The notes: a model not told the origin generated them from the sequence alone. A DNA stretch of 38,509 nucleotides from Candidatus Sungiibacteriota bacterium (GCA_016181585.1 JACOYX010000018.1:1-38509), one strand, 5' to 3'. Counted from the stretch's first letter, positions 27,853 to 36,383 are shown. Numbers and translations: made by a program.

Positions 27853-27880
27853 GACTACGCAAACGCGTACCCCCTTTATT
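27853..27880. terminator. Bidirectional terminator-like hairpin
   Basis: aaaaggggactacgcaaacgcgtacccccttta. Confidence 0.6.
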
Positions 27881-27881
27881 T

Positions 27882-28634
27882 TTAATCAGTGGGTCTTATT
27901 AATTTCCAAAAAAGCATGAAAAGACTTCGAAAAGAATCCGCAACGCTCGAATGCTGGATAATAGTGCCTGATGGTTTACCTTTAAGGGCGGCAATTCCTA
28001 TCTTGTCATCATAGATGGTGAGATCGATATTAATGGGCAAATCCTGTGCTGACACATATTTTGATTCACGAAGCGATGCATTATCTTTTTCTTTCAAGAA
28101 GTCGCCGCGAGAAGAGGTATAGATAAGCGATGAATGGATGCCGTGTTTTACCCTTTCTGAAATATAAGTACTCGGATGTTCCGGAAAAATATCAAGCACG
28201 TTGTCCGCGGAGGCAATGGAATATATATGTTTTTCCTTTGTTGATAAAAAATCTTCCTGCATTCTCAAAAGCCCTTCTCTCCCTTCAAAAAAACGCACTT
28301 GCGGTTTTGAGTCTGAAAGGCGAAAGAGCGCCTCGAGTTCGGGGAGGAACTTGGCAAGTTCCTCTTTTTTGTGTTCGGCGGCTTTGCGTTCTTCTTCGAT
28401 GACGGACAGGAGCTGGTTCGGATCCTCCGCGATGAAAAATTGTTTTTTGCCTTTGGTCTGCGTGCTTGCGAGACCAAGTTTTTTCAAGCGTTCGATTTGG
28501 ACATAGGCGGTAGGGCGGTTGATTTCCGCTTTGGTGGAAATCTGGAGCATGGTCGAGGGACCGAGCTCGAGCATGGCAAGATATACCCGCGCCTCGTTTT
28601 CCGAGAGGCCCATTTGTCGGAGTTGATTAAGCAT
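27882..28634 (-). CDS. TrmB-family transcriptional regulator
   Basis: LRQMGLSENEARVYLAMLELGPSTMLQISTKAEINRPTAYVQIERLKKLGL wHTH; effector-domain-like C-terminus. Confidence 0.88.
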   Translation of the reverse strand: MLNQLRQMGLSENEARVYLAMLELGPSTMLQISTKAEINRPTAYVQIERLKKLGLASTQTKGKKQFFIAEDPNQLLSVIEEERKAAEHKKEELAKFLPELEALFRLSDSKPQVRFFEGREGLLRMQEDFLSTKEKHIYSIASADNVLDIFPEHPSTYISERVKHGIHSSLIYTSSRGDFLKEKDNASLRESKYVSAQDLPINIDLTIYDDKIGIAALKGKPSGTIIQHSSVADSFRSLFMLFWKLIRPTD

Positions 28635-28712
28635 GTTGGATTTACTATAGTTTGAGTATACCATATAAAAATGGAAAGCGAAAATATAAAAACAAACTTT
28701 TAAACTTTAAAC

Positions 28713-28812
28713 TTTAGGACTTACGCGTTTGAAAAGGAATACTTTTTTATATAGATTGCCGAGTCCAGATAGTAATCGTGACTCGCAATGACATCAAACG
28801 CGTAAGTCCTAA
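28713..28812. repeat. Family C MITE-like element
   Basis: Terminal inverted repeats taggacttacgcgtttga ... tcaaacgcgtaagtccta. Confidence 0.8.
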
Positions 28813-28822
28813 CTATGTAGGC

Positions 28823-29740
28823 ATGCCCAACACATTTGATCTCCAAATTCAATCCACCGCATCCGATGGTAAACACACTCCGCGTGAGATTGTCATTATG
28901 GCAAAAGAGCTCGGGTTGCAGACGATCGCGCTTACCGACCATGATACGGTGTCGGGGATTGCCGAAGCGCTTGCGGCGGGCGCGGAATGTGGCGTGCGTG
29001 TGATTCAGGGGATCGAAATGTCGGTGGAAGAATACGGCGCGCATATTTTGGGATTTGGCGTGAATCATGAAAATGCGGATTTTTTGGCTGAATTGCAAAA
29101 ATTTAAAGAAGGCAGGCTGGAGACTGCAAAAACAATGGTGGAAAATTTGAAGCGAGCGGGATTTGCGGTGGATTGGGAAGATGTGGAGCGGGAAAAAACG
29201 GGTGAGGTGGTGGCGCGGCCTCATCTGGCGCGCGCGGTAATGAAGCGGCCGGAAAACAAAGAAAAACTATCGGGTGTCCAGTCGGTGCATGATTTTATCG
29301 AACGATTTTTGGCAAACGATAGTCCTAATTATGTAAAACGCACGGCGATTTCCGCAAAAGATGCGATTGCACTTTTGCATAGCGCCGGGGGTGCGGCGGT
29401 GTGGTCGCATCCGGCTATACATTTTAAAGGAAATTATGAAGAGCTTGAAAGTTTTTTAAAAAAGTTGATTGAGTGGGGCATCGACGGCATTGAAGTGTTT
29501 AATGCTCCGCATACGGAAGATGACGCGGAATTTTTGCAGGGTCTTGCCGTGCAGTACAATCTCTTGCGGACGGCTGGTTCGGATTTCCACGAAAAAGGCG
29601 ACCATCCTGCCGATCCTGAAACGGGCTTGCACTCCGCACGGACGCTTGGCGACTACGAAACATACGGCTTTGATACGAATGATATTGTTGAAAAATTGGA
29701 TCAGATAATGAAGCAAAAAATTGACATCTCTGGCGGTTGA
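28823..29740 (+). CDS. PHP-domain metal-dependent phosphoesterase
   Basis: STASDGKHTPREIV, ALTDHDTVSGI, GIEMSVEEYGAHILGF, AVWSHPAIH, GSDFHEKGDH. Confidence 0.9.
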   Translation: MPNTFDLQIQSTASDGKHTPREIVIMAKELGLQTIALTDHDTVSGIAEALAAGAECGVRVIQGIEMSVEEYGAHILGFGVNHENADFLAELQKFKEGRLETAKTMVENLKRAGFAVDWEDVEREKTGEVVARPHLARAVMKRPENKEKLSGVQSVHDFIERFLANDSPNYVKRTAISAKDAIALLHSAGGAAVWSHPAIHFKGNYEELESFLKKLIEWGIDGIEVFNAPHTEDDAEFLQGLAVQYNLLRTAGSDFHEKGDHPADPETGLHSARTLGDYETYGFDTNDIVEKLDQIMKQKIDISGG

Positions 29741-29781
29741 TTTTATCCTGAAGCCAGAACTTTGCTTTTTCAGGAGCCCCT

Positions 29782-30186
29782 GTGCAATACGAGGCAGAGC
29801 CAAAGACGTTGGTGGTGGTTTACGATTGGTGTATTCCCTTAAGGCAATTCCAGAAGATAATACCTCCCCGCGTTGAATTTGCGAAGCATATTTTCGCATG
29901 TTTGGCGATAAAGCAGGATTTGCTGCGGATCAATGACTACGCATTTTTTGCGCATGTGGCGGATGTTTATTGCGTCAAATATCCAAATTGCAGGATCGTG
30001 ATTATAACGCAGGATCAGAGTTTTTCAGACGAGGTGGAACGGCATAAAGCATACAAAGATGGTACTGTCGAAGTGGTGACCATCATTCCCTGCAATAGTG
30101 AAATTATGAATAATAAGCGCGCCGAAGAAGTTGCGGGGATGCTAATCAAAAAATACGCCGCAAAAAAGGCGGAAGCGGCGGTTTAA
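29782..30186 (+). CDS. Hypothetical protein, possibly PIN-like fold
   Basis: VVVYDWCIPLRQF...NCRIVIITQDQSFSDEV resembles an acidic strand pair of PIN-like proteins; weak. Confidence 0.45.
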   Translation: MQYEAEPKTLVVVYDWCIPLRQFQKIIPPRVEFAKHIFACLAIKQDLLRINDYAFFAHVADVYCVKYPNCRIVIITQDQSFSDEVERHKAYKDGTVEVVTIIPCNSEIMNNKRAEEVAGMLIKKYAAKKAEAAV

Positions 30187-30288
30187 CGCTTTTTTAACGT
30201 AGCGGGGACATAATTTCTAAAACCGCGCGCAATCGGCTGCGCGGTTTTTATTTTTTTATACATTGTGGTATAATATTTCATAATTTAT

Positions 30289-30963
30289 ATGAAAGAGCGG
30301 GTTACGCTAACTACGAAAGATAACTATACTCTTGCCGCAGATTTTTATCCGGTTGAAGCTTCGGAAACCGGAATTATTTTGTTGCACATGATGCCCGCGG
30401 ACAAAACAAGCTGGACTGCTTTTGCGGAGAAGCTTCAAACGCGGGGCTTCCATGCGCTTGCTGTTGATTTGCGCGGCCATGGCGAATCGCAAGATGGTCC
30501 GCAAGGATATGAGCGGTTTTCCGATGCCGAGCATCAAGATTCGTATCGCGATGTCGAGGCCGCCGCAGATTTTTTACACTCACGCGGAATAAAAAAGGTG
30601 AATCTAGCTGGCGCTTCCATTGGCGCGAATCTGGCGCTTTGGTATTTGGCGGATAATCCGGAAATTCGCTCCGCAATTTGCTTATCTCCGGGACTTAATT
30701 ATCGGGGCATCGAAACGGAGCCTTTAACGAAACGAGTGGGCAAGGAGCAAGGGGTCTATTTTGTCGGATCGAGCGAAGACGAGAGGTCTTCAGGAATTTC
30801 GGCGGCTCTTGCCGCCGAACGCCTTTACGAATTGTGCACAGGGGGAAAAGCATTGAAAATTTTTGACGGCGCGGGGCATGGCACAGTCATGCTTGAGCGG
30901 AATCAGGATTTCATGGATATTCTTGTTGGCTGGCTAGAAAAAAGAAATAGACCTACTGCGTAA
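30289..30963 (+). CDS. Alpha/beta hydrolase
   Basis: HMMPADKTSW, VDLRGHGES, LAGASIGANLAL, DGAGHGTVML; C-terminal RPTA* encoded by the family A repeat. Confidence 0.88.
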   Translation: MKERVTLTTKDNYTLAADFYPVEASETGIILLHMMPADKTSWTAFAEKLQTRGFHALAVDLRGHGESQDGPQGYERFSDAEHQDSYRDVEAAADFLHSRGIKKVNLAGASIGANLALWYLADNPEIRSAICLSPGLNYRGIETEPLTKRVGKEQGVYFVGSSEDERSSGISAALAAERLYELCTGGKALKIFDGAGHGTVMLERNQDFMDILVGWLEKRNRPTA

Positions 30964-31107
30964 AGATTTTCGTAACGAAATTTCAATTCGCGCCAAAATC
31001 GTTGAATAAATTTTGCGGCCTATCGGCTTAGATAAGCCAAGAAATTTTGAAGCGATTTTGGCCTAAATTAAGAAATTGCAGTAGAAGTATCTTTGCGCAG
31101 TAGGTCT
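30949..31107. repeat. Family A MITE-like repeat, full-length copy 3
   Basis: agacctactgcgtaaagat ... atctttgcgcagtaggtct terminal inverted repeats, 159 bp. Confidence 0.9.
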
Positions 31108-31119
31108 AATACATAAACA

Positions 31120-32562
31120 GTGAATAAAACAAATAAAAAGCGGGCGCATACTATTCTTACTCTTTTTATCTGCATAGCGCTTCTCGGAGCGATATTTTTT
31201 GTTTTTTCATTTTTTCGTATTTCGGAAAAAAAGCTTGGAGACGGTAAAGAAATGGAAATGCCTGTCGGCGAAGCGGCAAAAGAATCTTTTGTCGAATTTG
31301 CGGATGCAAAAGTTTCGGTTGCCATCGCCGATACGCCCGCACTCCGCGCGCAGGGCCTTTCCGGGGTAAAAGAATTGCCGCAAAATAGCGGACTGCTTTT
31401 TCTTTTGAACATGCCAGCTTTCCATTCGTTTTGGATGAAAGATATGCTGATACCGATTGATATCATCTGGCTTCGCGGCGGGACGGTGGTAGACGTAACG
31501 GCTCGTGCCATGCCGGAGCCCGGCAAGGCTTTACAGGATCTTACTATATATATGCCGCGAAAAGAGGCAGACACGGCGCTTGAAGTGAATGCCGGTTTTG
31601 CCGCGGCGCACGGCATCAAGGAGGGGATGACGGCACATATCGCGGTGAGGGGAGAGGAATTGAGCGCACCGCTTGAAAAAAGCGCGGCCGCGCCGGTTTC
31701 CGGTTCCGCTTTTTTTATTTCAGCATTGCGTTCGCGCGAACGCGCGGGAAACGATTTGAAAATTGAAAAAACGCTGGCGGAAACCGAGGTGTATACAAAA
31801 TATCTGATTTCGTATTTTTCTGACGGTTTGAAAATAAGCGGTATTATGAATGTGCCGAAAGGGGACGCGCCGAAAAACGGTTTCCCCGTGCTTATTTTAA
31901 ACCATGGCCTTATCGGCAAAGATATTTATTTTCCCGGCAGAGGATCAAAACGCGAGCAAGATTTTTTTGCGCGCCACGGATATGTGGTTATTCACCCCGA
32001 TTACCGCGGGCTCGGAGAATCGTCTGACGATATTTCAGCACATCATGATTTTTATGTGGGATATAGTTTGGATGTGGCGCATCTTGTGGATGCGGTAAAA
32101 GAGCGGGATTTTGATTTTATTGACGAGCGAAGAATCGGCATGTGGGGACATTCAATGGGAGGCGGCATTGCGGCGCGGGTTTTGCTCCTGCGTCCGGAAA
32201 TTCGCGCGTTTGTTTTTTTTGCTCCGATAAGCGCGGATGCCGAAGACAATTTTTATGAACTTACCAAAGAAGAAATCGCATGGCTTCGCGAAACCTACGG
32301 TCCCGCGGGGGCGCGAGTGTACCGCGAGATTTCCCCGATTACTTATTTCCATCTCGTTTCTTCGCCCGTGCAGTTGCACCATGGTACTGCGGATAAAGAT
32401 GTGCCGATTTCTTTTTCTGAAAATATGTATACTGTTTTGAAAGGTTACGGGAAATACGTTGAATTTTTTGTATACCCCAACGAGCCGCATGAATTTATCA
32501 AGGAGTGGCCGCTTGCCGCGGAGCGGTCTTTGCAGTTTTTTGATCGGTATGTGAAAGAATAA
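31120..32562 (+). CDS. Membrane-anchored DUF192 domain fused to alpha/beta hydrolase (S9-like)
   Basis: N-terminal TM; DUF192 motifs RAQGLSGVKELPQNSGLLFLL, FWMKDMLIPIDIIWL; hydrolase motifs LNHGLIGKDIYF, DYRGLGES, GHSMGGGIA, HGTADKDVP, EPHEF; GTG start. Confidence 0.85.
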   Translation: MNKTNKKRAHTILTLFICIALLGAIFFVFSFFRISEKKLGDGKEMEMPVGEAAKESFVEFADAKVSVAIADTPALRAQGLSGVKELPQNSGLLFLLNMPAFHSFWMKDMLIPIDIIWLRGGTVVDVTARAMPEPGKALQDLTIYMPRKEADTALEVNAGFAAAHGIKEGMTAHIAVRGEELSAPLEKSAAAPVSGSAFFISALRSRERAGNDLKIEKTLAETEVYTKYLISYFSDGLKISGIMNVPKGDAPKNGFPVLILNHGLIGKDIYFPGRGSKREQDFFARHGYVVIHPDYRGLGESSDDISAHHDFYVGYSLDVAHLVDAVKERDFDFIDERRIGMWGHSMGGGIAARVLLLRPEIRAFVFFAPISADAEDNFYELTKEEIAWLRETYGPAGARVYREISPITYFHLVSSPVQLHHGTADKDVPISFSENMYTVLKGYGKYVEFFVYPNEPHEFIKEWPLAAERSLQFFDRYVKE

Positions 32563-32564
32563 TC

Positions 32565-32591
32565 TCACTTAGCGGTGAAACCGCTAAGTGA
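32565..32591 (+). terminator. Hairpin after the DUF192-hydrolase gene
   Basis: tcacttagcggt-gaa-accgctaagtga. Confidence 0.5.
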
Positions 32592-32597
32592 ACTATT

Positions 32598-32648
32598 AGA
32601 CCTGCTGCGTAAAGATTTTCGTGACGAAAATATTTACGCAGCAGGTCT
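32598..32648. repeat. Family A MITE-like repeat, minimal 51-bp hairpin copy 4
   Basis: agacctgctgcgtaaagattttcgtgacgaaaatatttacgcagcaggtct. Confidence 0.85.
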
Positions 32649-32693
32649 ATTGAAATTATTTGGAAAACATAGTATGATGCTTTCATACTATTT

Positions 32694-33518
32694 ATGAACG
32701 ACGCACGAGACACATTGGTTATAGACCTCGAAACGAAGAAATCGTTTGCGGAGGTTGGGGGCGAGCGCAATATCCGCGAACTCGGGATTTCTGTTGCCGG
32801 AGTATATTCTTATCTAAAGGATAAATTTTTTGCATTTGAAGAGCATGAACTTGCCGAGGTGGAGACTATGCTAAAAACCACGGATCACGTGATCGGTTTT
32901 AATATCAACCATTTCGATATTCCGGTGCTGATGCCTTACTTAAAAGAAGTTACTTTCGACACGATCGCCGTCACGGATATGTTCGCGGATGCGGTGGAAT
33001 TTTTGGGACATCGTGTGGGATTGAATGCGCTTGCGCAGGCCACGCTTAATGCCGCAAAATCCGGCAACGGGCTTGAAGCGCTTGAGTGGTTTAAACAAGG
33101 GAGGATCGAGGATGTAAAGAAATATTGCATTCAAGACGTAAAAATCACCCGTGATTTATATGAATACGGAAAAAAATACGGGCATGTTTTATTTCAATCG
33201 TTTGTCGACCAAAAACAGCACTCGATTCCCGTGCGGTGGGGCTCGCATATAAAAGTGCCTGTTCGAAAAATTTTGGAAGATGCGTTTACACAAAGGGCGC
33301 GGCTTGCTATAGAATATGTGTCTTCCGCGGATGAAGAAGGTCTCGGCTTTAAAAAAGAGCGTCTGATCGATATTTATAAAATCAAAAAGGAAGAGGTGGA
33401 GGCATACTGCCACTTTCGGAAAGGCTTGAGGAACTTCCGCATTAACCGTATTCTCAAAGCGGATCCCATGGCGGAAACCTATGTGGTGCCCGCAGACGTA
33501 CAGAACTCGTTATTTTAA
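32694..33518 (+). CDS. DEDD (RNase H-like) 3'-5' exonuclease with WYL-like C-terminal domain
   Basis: VIDLETKKSF, IGFNINHFDIPVL, YCIQDVKITRDLY; C-terminal RARLAIEYVSSAD...RLIDIYKIKKEEVEAYCHFRKGLRNFRINRIL. Confidence 0.75.
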   Translation: MNDARDTLVIDLETKKSFAEVGGERNIRELGISVAGVYSYLKDKFFAFEEHELAEVETMLKTTDHVIGFNINHFDIPVLMPYLKEVTFDTIAVTDMFADAVEFLGHRVGLNALAQATLNAAKSGNGLEALEWFKQGRIEDVKKYCIQDVKITRDLYEYGKKYGHVLFQSFVDQKQHSIPVRWGSHIKVPVRKILEDAFTQRARLAIEYVSSADEEGLGFKKERLIDIYKIKKEEVEAYCHFRKGLRNFRINRILKADPMAETYVVPADVQNSLF

Positions 33519-33529
33519 AAGGAGAGTGT

Positions 33530-34021
33530 ATGAGCATCGAAGAAGCAATATTTAAAAGCCAAACGTTCGGCACGCTGAAGTTTTCCGAAATGATGGACGA
33601 AACAAAGCGGTTCATCGCGCGCGATCCGGATCGTTTTTATAAAATAATTATCGGCACTGATTCAAACCCGGCAGTTCCGACGGTGCTTGTGACAGCCATT
33701 ACCATCTGGCGCGTCGGCAACGGAGCGATTCACTTTTGGACGGAATCCGAGCGGAGAATGTTTCATTCTATGCGTGAGCGCGTATGGCAGGAAGCAATTA
33801 ATTCCATCACTTTGGCGCAAGAGCTTCGCGGGCATTTGCGCGAACATTTAGGAGAAGACTTTTTCTGGGAAGGCAACGAAATCCATGTGGATATGGGCGA
33901 AAAAGGCCCGACAAAAGAATTTGTCGAAAGCGTGATCGGTATGATTAAGGGGTATGATTTTTTGCCCGTTATAAAACCCTATGCTTTCGGCGCGTCCGTT
34001 GTGGCGGACAGGCATACATAA
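33530..34021 (+). CDS. DUF458/YkuK-like RNase H-fold protein
   Basis: FYKIIIGTDSN, HVDMGEKGPTKEFVESVIGMIKGYDF, IKPYAFGASVVADRHT. Confidence 0.75.
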   Translation: MSIEEAIFKSQTFGTLKFSEMMDETKRFIARDPDRFYKIIIGTDSNPAVPTVLVTAITIWRVGNGAIHFWTESERRMFHSMRERVWQEAINSITLAQELRGHLREHLGEDFFWEGNEIHVDMGEKGPTKEFVESVIGMIKGYDFLPVIKPYAFGASVVADRHT

Positions 34022-34097
34022 AACCGGAGGCTGGGGGGGGTTAGAGAATGGAAACCGGAAAAAACTTCCCAAATGGGAAGTTTTTAAAATTCTTTTA

Positions 34098-34176
34098 TGG
34101 GACTGTTGCCGAATTGCACTTTGTCGCGAAATTTCAGAAATTCGAGGCAAATACTCACACAAATTTTGCGGCCTTA
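34098..34176. repeat. Family B MITE-like repeat, truncated/diverged copy
   Basis: gggactgttgccgaatt...aaattcgaggcaaat...aaattttgcggcc, same terminus as 35784-35932. Confidence 0.65.
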
Positions 34177-34184
34177 ACGCACGG

Positions 34185-34646
34185 CTATTTAAATTCTTCG
34201 AATGCTTTAAGTACGTCATAGCGGCTTACGACGCCGATGACGTGTTTTTTCGTATCGATAACGGGAATGGGATTTACGCGATGATGGTCTTTAAAGGCTT
34301 TCACCGCTTCTTCATAAGTGGCGTTTTCGGCAAGAGTGAGAGGATCTTTGTTCATCACATCTTCCACTTTTAGCGATGAGATTTCCTGCACTTCTTTTTG
34401 AAACTGTGATTTATCTTTTTGGAATACTTTTAGATTTTGCAGTACTGTCTGCAGAGTGGGGAGATGGATTGCGGCGCTTGAAACCATGTCATATTCGGTG
34501 AGGATGCCCACCAAAACATTCGAAGCATCAATAACGGGAACCCCGTCAAAACGATGCTCGGCAAGTATTTTGGCCGCATCGGAAATGGGTGCGTTTGGCG
34601 CGATCGATATTACCTCTTTTGTCATGATGTCTGTTACGGAAAGCAT
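34185..34646 (-). CDS. Tandem CBS-domain protein
   Basis: VTDIMTKEVISIAPNAPISDAAKILAEHRFDGVPVIDASNVLVGILTEYD and second repeat VEDVMNKDPLTLAENATYEEAVKAF... Confidence 0.93.
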   Translation of the reverse strand: MLSVTDIMTKEVISIAPNAPISDAAKILAEHRFDGVPVIDASNVLVGILTEYDMVSSAAIHLPTLQTVLQNLKVFQKDKSQFQKEVQEISSLKVEDVMNKDPLTLAENATYEEAVKAFKDHHRVNPIPVIDTKKHVIGVVSRYDVLKAFEEFK

Positions 34647-34672
34647 AAGAAAAATTTTAAAATGAAAATATC

Positions 34673-34708
34673 AAAATGCAAATTGGCGTTTCGCGCCAAT
34701 TCGCATTT
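34673..34708. terminator. Strong hairpin downstream of the divergent intergenic region
   Basis: aaaatgcaaattggcg-tttcg-cgccaattcgcatttt. Confidence 0.4.
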
Positions 34709-34772
34709 TACATCGGCATTTTTAAGGTTAAGAGCCTGCTCAAGTATACCAATCTTTCAAAATAGAGCTATA

Positions 34773-34801
34773 TTGACATATATTTAAATTTGGTGTATAA
34801 T
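34773..34801 (+). promoter_or_regulatory. Perfect consensus promoter TTGACA-17-TATAAT
   Basis: ttgacatatatttaaatttggtgtataat. Confidence 0.8.
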
Positions 34802-34911
34802 TAACGTGTCTTTGAAATATATCATTTTTTTATATTCGGGGCTTTGAAACAGCCTTACCGACCCTCCTCGGTATGGTTTGTCTCTCTCTTTCTGGGAGTT
34901 TTTAAAGACTA

Positions 34912-34964
34912 AAGACATCTTGCATAATAAATTTCGTTACGAAATTTATTATGCAAGATGTCTT
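34912..34964. repeat. 53-bp near-perfect palindrome, possible diverged family A copy
   Basis: aagacatcttgcataataaatttcgt-t-acgaaatttattatgcaagatgtctt; 26-bp perfect arms, AGAC...TTTCGTNACGAAA...GTCT layout as in 32598-32648. Confidence 0.8.
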
Positions 34965-35109
34965 AGATTGGGAAGTCTTTTTGTTAGCATGAAATCAAGT
35001 AAGATATAGTTGTTCAGAAGCGGACATAAGCTTTCAGAAAGAGAGAGGCTAGGGGCCTCGAATATAAGGAAAGGATTGCTTGACGGCTTCAGCCTCCAAT
35101 TGGGGCAAA

Positions 35110-35141
35110 AGTAACGAACACAAAGTTCGTTGCTTTTTTTT
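35110..35141 (+). terminator. Intrinsic terminator
   Basis: agtaacgaac-acaaa-gttcgttgct followed by a T-run. Confidence 0.8.
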
Positions 35142-35196
35142 GGGAAGGCAACCATCCATGTTTCCCTTAATTCAGGGTTTGCTGTATAATGAACGC

Positions 35197-35595
35197 ATGG
35201 AAAACCTGACGGAAAATAACCCTATTATACTTCTTGTCGAAGATGACAAGTTTTTGCGAAATATCATATCCCAAAAATTAACGCAGGCGGGTTTCCGCGT
35301 GGAAGAGGCGGTAGACGGCAAAGAAGCGCTCAAGAAAGTGGAATCCAAGGCTCCGAAGCTTGTACTGCTTGATCTTCTGCTTCCAGAAATAGACGGATTT
35401 GCGGTCTTGAAGCGTCTTCAAGAAAATAATGATCTCAAAAAAATTCCAGTCATTGTTTTAAGCAATCTCGGCCAAGACGAAGATGTGCGGAAGGCCAAAG
35501 AACTTGGCGCCAAGGACTACATGGTAAAAGCCTATTTTACTCCAACCGAAGTAATCGAGCGCGTGCAAAAAATTCTCCGCGAAGTGTATTTTTAA
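35197..35595 (+). CDS. Stand-alone response-regulator receiver domain
   Basis: IILLVEDDKFLRNIISQKL, LVLLDLLLPEIDGFAVL, PVIVLSNLGQ, KELGAKDYMVKAYF; tgtataat just upstream. Confidence 0.92.
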   Translation: MENLTENNPIILLVEDDKFLRNIISQKLTQAGFRVEEAVDGKEALKKVESKAPKLVLLDLLLPEIDGFAVLKRLQENNDLKKIPVIVLSNLGQDEDVRKAKELGAKDYMVKAYFTPTEVIERVQKILREVYF

Positions 35596-35695
35596 TTCGT
35601 TTGTGCGTGGTATAAAATTATGATACGGTTTCCGTGGGCTGATGCCCGCGGTTTTTTATTATTAGGGAGCAAGTCTATCGGGACAGTTTCATCTT

Positions 35696-35767
35696 GTCCC
35701 CGTAGCTCAATGGACAGAGCGCAGGCCTCCGAAGCCTGAGATTGAGGTTCGATTCCTCATGGGGACA
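35696..35767 (+). tRNA. tRNA-Arg (anticodon CCG)
   Basis: GTCCCCGTAGCTCAATGGACAGAGCGCAGGCCTCCGAAGCCTGAGATTGAGGTTCGATTCCTCATGGGGACA; CAGGC-CTCCGAA-GCCTG anticodon arm, GGTTCGATTCC T arm. Confidence 0.95.
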
Positions 35768-35783
35768 AAAAATGAGTCATAAT

Positions 35784-35932
35784 GGGACTGTTGCCGAATT
35801 ATCTTTGGCTACAATTCCATAAATTCGGTCAAATTTTCCAAAAAATTTCTTGGCTTACCTTGCAGGTAGGCCTCGAATTTTGTTTGAAAAATTTGCCTCG
35901 AATTTCTGAAAAGATAATTTGGCAACAGTCCC
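35784..35932. mobile_element. Family B MITE-like element, intact
   Basis: TIRs gggactgttgccgaattatctt ... aagataatttggcaacagtccc, flanked by direct ATAAT (35779-35783; 35933-35937). Confidence 0.8.
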
Positions 35933-36032
35933 ATAATAGCACAAATTTGAGTGTGCGCACGGAGCGCAAAAACTCTCTGTGGAAAAGTCTTTTTATGAGT
36001 TCTTTACAAAAAGGTGTACTATAAAAGCACAT

Positions 36033-36332
36033 ATGCATAAACATTTGTTGAAACATTCAAAATGGTATGTAGGCGGGGTTATTGTTTTTGTTTTGGCTGT
36101 TTTATTTTTTTTGAATCAATTAGTAACGCGGCCAGCGGGTAATGATAAAGATGGCACTCTATTAACCGAAGACTTGCTTCTTAAACAAGATATGGAGTTG
36201 TTAAGCGCTTTTAGCGCCGCCCATAGCGAAGCCGTAAATAACCAGGACGAACAGGTGGTTCTTAAACAGGAAATGGAATCTTTAAAAAATTTTGAAAGGA
36301 CCAATCAGGATTCTTTATTTCAGGAAAAATAA
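36033..36332 (+). CDS. Small single-pass membrane protein
   Basis: MHKHLLKHSKWYVGGVIVFVLAVLFFLNQLV then acidic coiled region. Confidence 0.6.
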   Translation: MHKHLLKHSKWYVGGVIVFVLAVLFFLNQLVTRPAGNDKDGTLLTEDLLLKQDMELLSAFSAAHSEAVNNQDEQVVLKQEMESLKNFERTNQDSLFQEK

Positions 36333-36383
36333 ATTTAACAAAAATAAGTATTCTTTTAAATAGGTTTTTAATTATTCATTTTT

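Larger units (their letters stand above)
34808..35141 (+). ncRNA. Candidate ~330-nt structured ncRNA
   Basis: Consensus promoter; closing stem tatattcggggct/ggggcctcgaatata; long-range helix ctctctctttctg/cagaaagagagag; intrinsic terminator at 35110-35141; no ORF. Confidence 0.6.

Noticed and set aside
31068-31919. 283-aa minus-strand ORF
   Set aside because: Antisense to the clear DUF192-hydrolase CDS; its tail DLLRKDTSTAIS comes from the family A repeat
34808-35141. tmRNA or RNase P identity for the ~330-nt transcript
   Set aside because: Size fits, but no tRNA-like 3' end, tag ORF or RNase P conserved regions were found on either strand
35782-36024. 80-aa plus-strand ORF MGLLPNYLWLQ...
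   Set aside because: Mostly translation of the family B TIR element
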